A stretch of 64,000 bases of DNA from assembly GCA_949752735.1 (NCBI GenBank), contig OX457037.1, forward strand, positions 35,137,956 to 35,201,955. The letters are read 5' to 3'. A model generated the notes under the pieces. The model was not told where the DNA came from and made no database searches. It saw only the letters and a program-made list of their open reading frames with translations. Source of the DNA: Lumbricus terrestris (lineage: Eukaryota; Annelida; Clitellata; Crassiclitellata; Lumbricidae). Shown here in pieces: positions 59,493 to 64,000 of the stretch. A program made the position numbers and the translations under genes. Position 1 is the stretch's first letter. Every line of letters starts with the position of its first letter.

Positions 59493-59840
59493 TAGGCCTA
59501 TAATTATATTACATAACACTAAGTAAGTTTGTATATTGCCGCATGTCCGTCATAAGAAACAGGTGCAGAAAATTTTCCACGATTAATCCAGGTCATCACC
59601 CACCCTAACGGCCGGCGAAGTCCCTACACGTAACTAACGATTCATTAATCAGAGGCCAGGACACCCGTCGTCCGTCCCAGGGGATCAGCTCTGTAAGTCG
59701 ATATCTCGGGCCTTGTTCACAAGCTCTTATAAGGCTGGTTTCAGGCCACGCCAGATGTGAATATAACATTAAGTTCAAATGCTCAATTAGCATTTCTCAA
59801 AGCATGCACACAAACATAGGCCTTCATTCCTTCAATTCAT

Positions 59841-60142
59841 GCATGCATACATAGTAATACATACATACATACATACATACATACATACATACATACATAC
59901 ATACATACATACATACACACATACGTACGTACGTACGTACGTACGTACATACATACATACATACATACATACATACATACATACATACATACGTACATAC
60001 GTACATACATACATACATACATACTCACATGCAAACATTTATACATACATGCATACATACATGTATACATACATACATCATCAATATCATCATCATCATC
60101 ATCATCATCATCATCGTCGTCGTCGTCGTCATCATCATCAAA
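59841..60142. repeat. (CATA)n with a (CGTA)n block, then (TCA)n/(TCG)n
   Basis: CATACATA runs surround a pure ACGTACGT block at 59926-59947; (TCA)n and (TCG)n follow at 60078-60140. It is upstream of the candidate exon at 60238. Confidence 0.95.
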
Positions 60143-60237
60143 TACCATACATGGCGCATCGCACGTAGGTGTCCGACGACATTTATATTTGAAACTTCTG
60201 TGATCAGATTTCAGTCGTCTTGGCTCTTTATTTTCAG

Positions 60238-60326
60238 TGCATCGACACTCGTCGTCTCACAGACTCTCCCTTTCATCCGGGCATTGGACCGGCACGAGGA
60301 TCGGTTTCGGGTTTATGACCTACAAG
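60238..60326 (+). CDS. Candidate exon of an unknown plus-strand gene (1 of 3)
   Basis: A strong acceptor (CTCTTTATTTTCAG, ending 60237) and a donor CAAG|GTATGC at 60326/60327 bound an 89-nt open segment. In the frame that fits the next exon it reads ASTLVVSQTLPFIRALDRHE, then DRFRVYDLQ. Donor phase is 1 and acceptor phase is 2. Composition looks protein-coding rather than repeat-derived, but no domain can be named. Confidence 0.4.
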
Positions 60327-60786
60327 GTATGCCTCAAGGCAAGGGTAGATTCCGTCCGCGTTTGCCAGCTGCTTCAGGGCTCCTGCTGAGCAATCCCACC
60401 TTCAGTTGGCACCTCGGCCGAGGCTTTCTCCGCTTATGCCCATGCCCTCTCTACACTTCCCCTACTTTACAACGCTGAGGAGTTGGTTGGGCTTGAGGGG
60501 TATATACATTCATGATAATACATACATACATACATACACACACAAACATACATACATACATACATGTATGAAAAACGTGCTGGAGCGAACAACGAGTATA
60601 TAACTCCAAACGGTTACATTAACAATCGACCCACTATTAATCATTCATCCTGACGGAAGGGGGCGCTCTGCGGCTGCATCCGACGCTCTTGATGAGGCAA
60701 TAAAGATAAAGGCGTATAAGACTCGTATAATCTGTTCACACGGACCCCCTGCACCTATAATGACTTCTATAACGACCTTCCACCAG

Positions 60787-60891
60787 ATGCCATCTCAGTC
60801 GACACGGCCCAAGTCACGGTGCCTTTAACCGTGGCATTGAATCGATCATCATTGACGTTTGCTGCTGATTTGAGCGGACCTCCTTCTAAAG
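60787..60891 (+). CDS. Candidate exon of an unknown plus-strand gene (2 of 3)
   Basis: The acceptor CCACCAG ends at 60786 and the donor AAAG|GTAAGC is at 60891/60892. The 105-nt exon starts and ends in phase 1, so it joins both neighbours. It encodes DAISVDTAQVTVPLTVALNR, then SSLTFAADLSGPPSK, with alternating hydrophobic residues suggestive of beta strands. The function is unknown. Confidence 0.4.
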
Positions 60892-61147
60892 GTAAGCGTT
60901 TGCATTTTTTAATCGAAACACTTATATACTGATATGGTGACCTGAATGTCATGGTTGCGTATCGGACTGTGTAGTGTGTAGACCTAAATGTACTCAGTTA
61001 CATATAGAGGCTGTTTTACAGCCCTGCTTATTTTTCAATGAATTGATACGGTGATATTCTTCACCTCCACTTCCCGTCTGATTAGACGCCACAGGGTTTG
61101 AGTCTCTCTTCATAGTTCAGCACGGGTCCTTTGCAAAGGTTCAAGTG

Positions 61148-61515
61148 CAATATAATATAATATAATATAATATAATATAATATAATATAATATAATATAA
61201 TATAATATAATATAATATAATATAATATAATATAATGTAATGTACTGTACTGTAATGTAATGTAATGTAATGTAGCGTAAAGTAATATAATGTAATGTAG
61301 TGTAGTGCAGTGCAGTGCAATTCAGTGCTGTGTAGTGTAATGTAATATGCATTTATGTATGCATGTATGTATGTATGTATGTATGTATGTATGTATTTAT
61401 GTATGTATATATGTATGTACATATGTATGTATATATGTATGTAGGAATGTTTGTATGTAGGTATGTAGTTATGTATGTATGTGGATAGGTCGGTATGTAT
61501 GTATATGTATGTACC
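61148..61515. repeat. (TATAA)n pentamer array and (TATG)n array
   Basis: Nineteen or so pure ATAAT units grade into TGTAA/TGCAG variants (to 61345), then GTAT tetranucleotides. It lies in the intron between candidate exons 2 and 3. Confidence 0.95.
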
Positions 61516-61542
61516 AACATAATTATGCCATACATTATAGGG

Positions 61543-61728
61543 GCACGGTAGTGTAGTATCTATTTTCGTTGCCTTGCAGTCGGAATTTTGTTCGAATCCA
61601 ACTCAAGCTTCCTCATAAGGAGCACGAGTCCCTCACTCGCAATTGCTCATGCGTGAAATTCCGATTCAGTGTCAGCGTTGTAGTCGGGAGTGATTCTGAG
61701 TAGTAATCTTGAAGGGGCGTTATAACAA
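61543..61728 (+). mobile_element. tRNA-derived SINE, degenerate copy
   Basis: It has the head GGCACGGTAGTGTAGT, the B box GTTCGAATCC and the tail TCTTGAAGGGGCGTTATA. It has TGTAGTCGGGAG without the extra palindromic word seen in two other copies. Confidence 0.7.
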
Positions 61729-61739
61729 GTGTGCACAGT

Positions 61740-62086
61740 GCACACAGTACATACATTGTATGGCGTGTACGTATGCGTATGTATGTCTGCATGCATGACA
61801 TTGTATGTATGTAAGTATATATTATGAAATTGTATGCAGGCTATGTTTGTAATTATGTATGTACATATGTACGTAAGTATATATGTATGGCATTGTATGA
61901 AGGCTATGTATATAATTGTGCATGTATATGTGTGTATGTATGTGTGTGCATGTATGTGTATGTATGTATGTATGTATGTATGTATGTATGTATGTATGTA
62001 TGTATTTATGAATGTATGTATGTATGTATGTATGTATGTATGTATGTATGTATGTATGTATGTATGTATGTATGTATGTATGTATG

Positions 62087-62117
<31 letters not shown>

Positions 62118-62118
62118 T
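61740..62118. repeat. (GTAT)n array
   Basis: Degenerate TATG units are followed by a pure GTAT run at about 62002-62116. It is in the same intron. Confidence 0.95.
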
Positions 62119-62377
62119 ATGCTTATACTTCTGTATGTATGCATGTATGTATGTAGGTACGTCAGCACGCACATATAAATTCATGTACATATAATTATAT
62201 GCATATTATATGTATAATAAATATTCAATGATATAGGGACTTCTCAGGAGGGCTCACGACTGAAAACGACGGTGTAGCACTGAGGTACGCGCACTTAATT
62301 CCATAGAAGTTAACAATAACGGTGATTGTATTAGTAGAAGTACCAATATACCAATATCAGTATTGGTTGAGGTCGTA

Positions 62378-62600
<223 letters not shown>

Positions 62601-62764
62601 TGATGATGACGATTATTATTATTGATGATTATGATAACGTTGATCATGATTATGATGATGGTCGTTATCATAATGATGATCATGATGTTGATGACAATAA
62701 TAATAGTAATAATAATATTGTAATAGCCACATTATGAACATAATTGAAATTGTAATTGTAATCG

Positions 62765-62900
62765 TGCATTTATTTAGCGCCCCTTCAAGAAAACTCCTCC
62801 GAATTACCTGTGGCTGTTTGATTTATAGGCTAGCCAGTACTGCTGCTTGACCTGCAATCAGGTTTTTGAATTCAGTGAGTTGTTTTAATAATTTTTTATG
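62765..62900. other. SINE-tail fragment and unassigned DNA
   Basis: A reverse-orientation TTTAGCGCCCCTTCAAG tail starts this stretch; the acceptor of candidate exon 3 ends it. Confidence 0.4.
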
Positions 62901-62906
62901 TTTTAG

Positions 62907-62979
62907 GAACTTTCTCAGCATCTGCACGTTCTGTTCTGCGCCAATGTCGTCTTTGTGAATATCATAATTCAGGACGCGT
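62907..62979 (+). CDS. Candidate exon of an unknown plus-strand gene (3 of 3)
   Basis: The acceptor TATGTTTTAG ends at 62906 and the donor is GT|GTGAGT at 62979/62980. It is 73 nt, entered in phase 1 and left in phase 2, and reads GTFSASARSVLRQCRLCEYH then NSGR. A GTAAGT four bases later would give an in-frame stop, so the upstream donor is preferred. It is separated from the previous exon by about 2 kb of repeat DNA including a SINE and CATA/GTAT arrays. Support is splice-signal and phase agreement only. Confidence 0.33.
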
Positions 62980-62984
62980 GTGAG

Positions 62985-63935
62985 TAAGTTTTAAATGTTT
63001 CTCCAAATTATAACCTTTATAATGATTCTGACATTGTTATTTATAAATTTGAAATAGATGAGGGCAATTTGATATCTGCTACTGACAACGCAGCGAACTA
63101 ACATATAGCTTGTGTATATTGAATCTATCAGGCAGCATTGAGGAATTTACAGAGCAATAACGGAGCTTGTCTTTATACAGGCAAACCCCACCTACATATT
63201 ATGTAGTAATGGGTGCATGTACAATTGTACATAGATCTACATTATAGTGGATGTGGCGATGGGTACAAACAAATGCGGTGGTTAGTGGTTTCGAATAGAG
63301 GGCTGAGTACACGTAGATGAATGGCGGGAGCGGGAGTATATGCATAATTATACATGTAGGCATTCATTTCGACACGGGACGCAGGTAGTAGGGGGGGAGA
63401 AGGGAAGGAGATTGCAGGAGGGAAGCCGATTTAACATCCACACTGCACGGACCTCTACAGGCGGAAACCTGAAAGTCATTACACCGCTTTATAACACTAA
63501 TCACCCCCACGATGACCACCTCATGCGCCAGACAGTTAACAGTCCCTCTGATGGATCCAACAGGCCGGGGAGTCAATCATGACAGATTCGAAAAGGACGG
63601 AGTGAACCGTTACAAGAGCGACGGGTATAAGGAGAGACACCGAATAATAATTAGTCAGACATAAAGAAACACCAAACTACAGGAAAGGGGAACGAAAATG
63701 GGTATGGGTGGGTCATACACGACGTTACACGTGTGTATATATAGTGTTGGTATGCATATAAATATTTAAAAAAATATGTGTTGGATAGGCTTAAGTCAGA
63801 ACGTAGACAGAGATATACAAAAAGGCAAGCAAATCACAGTAATAGAAATCCTGACTTCAACGTAGTAATGAAATCCTTCTACAGAACTGTTCAGATGCGT
63901 CGACGAAGACACAGACAAATAGGCCACACCTCCCA
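62985..63935. other. Unassigned DNA at window end
   Basis: No bounded repeat or exon recognised. The purine-rich stretch at 63390-63420 is low complexity. Confidence 0.4.
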
Positions 63936-63939
63936 ACAC

Positions 63940-64000
63940 CATCATCATCATCATCGTCATCATCATCGTCATCGTCATCATCATCATCATCATCATCATC
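63940..64000. repeat. (CAT)n array at window end
   Basis: An ATC repeat with CGTCAT interruptions continues past the window. Confidence 0.9.

Noticed and set aside
59824..62190. Tyr/Ile/His/Thr and Met/Tyr/Val/Cys frames on both strands
   Set aside because: CATA/GTAT microsatellite translations.

Overview
This window looks like animal nuclear DNA, most likely from a marine invertebrate and possibly a deuterostome, although the phylum cannot be fixed from sequence alone. The reasons are small exons with GT-AG introns of 1-4 kb, two two-exon cytochrome c genes, a claudin-superfamily gene, an APE/RT LINE, tRNA-derived SINEs, many hAT-type MITEs with 8-bp target-site duplications (TSDs), and very abundant microsatellites. 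I see no prokaryotic, viral or organellar gene order. Most long open frames here are translations of simple repeats and are not genes.

Host genes. (1) 605-5072 (+): the last two exons of a claudin/PMP22-type four-pass membrane protein, split by a 4.1-kb intron. (2) Two paralogous cytochrome c genes on the minus strand, each with two coding exons split at the same Gly codon. The copy at 33113-31657 is canonical. The copy at 19791-17521 is strongly diverged and has lost much of the lysine docking surface. (3) 51563-42480 (-): the five last exons of an unrecognised acidic, mostly disordered protein; every intron is phase 1 and the chain stays in frame. (4) 60238-62979 (+): three candidate exons whose phases join in frame, of unknown function.

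Mobile DNA fills most of the rest. A LINE lies on the minus strand at about 24137-29990, with a 2A-like motif, an endonuclease and a reverse transcriptase. Its frame is broken only by a 2134-bp DNA transposon (25894-28027, TSD AGGTATAG) that carries an internally deleted transposase. Larger hAT elements or derivatives sit at 14480-16897 (with two further elements nested inside), 17947-18814 and 21559-22738. At least five MITE families are present, many copies with perfect 8-bp TSDs. tRNA-derived SINEs occur at about 9.4, 38.4, 45.1, 46.9, 55.2, 59.15 and 61.55 kb. Several families share a 3' tail resembling GAAGGGGCGCTATA.

Layout: 0-5 kb claudin-like gene with CA/TG arrays in its intron; 5-14 kb MITEs and a minisatellite; 14-23 kb hAT cluster and the diverged cytochrome c; 24-30 kb LINE with inserted transposon; 31-35 kb canonical cytochrome c with foldback DNA upstream; 35-42 kb mostly unassigned DNA with MITEs; 42-52 kb acidic-protein gene; 53-64 kb simple-repeat territory (polypurine, TG, TAG, GAT, CATA arrays), SINEs and the candidate 60-kb gene. 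The palindromic words TAGGCCTA and TACATGTA recur throughout and sometimes look like small insertions inside older repeats.
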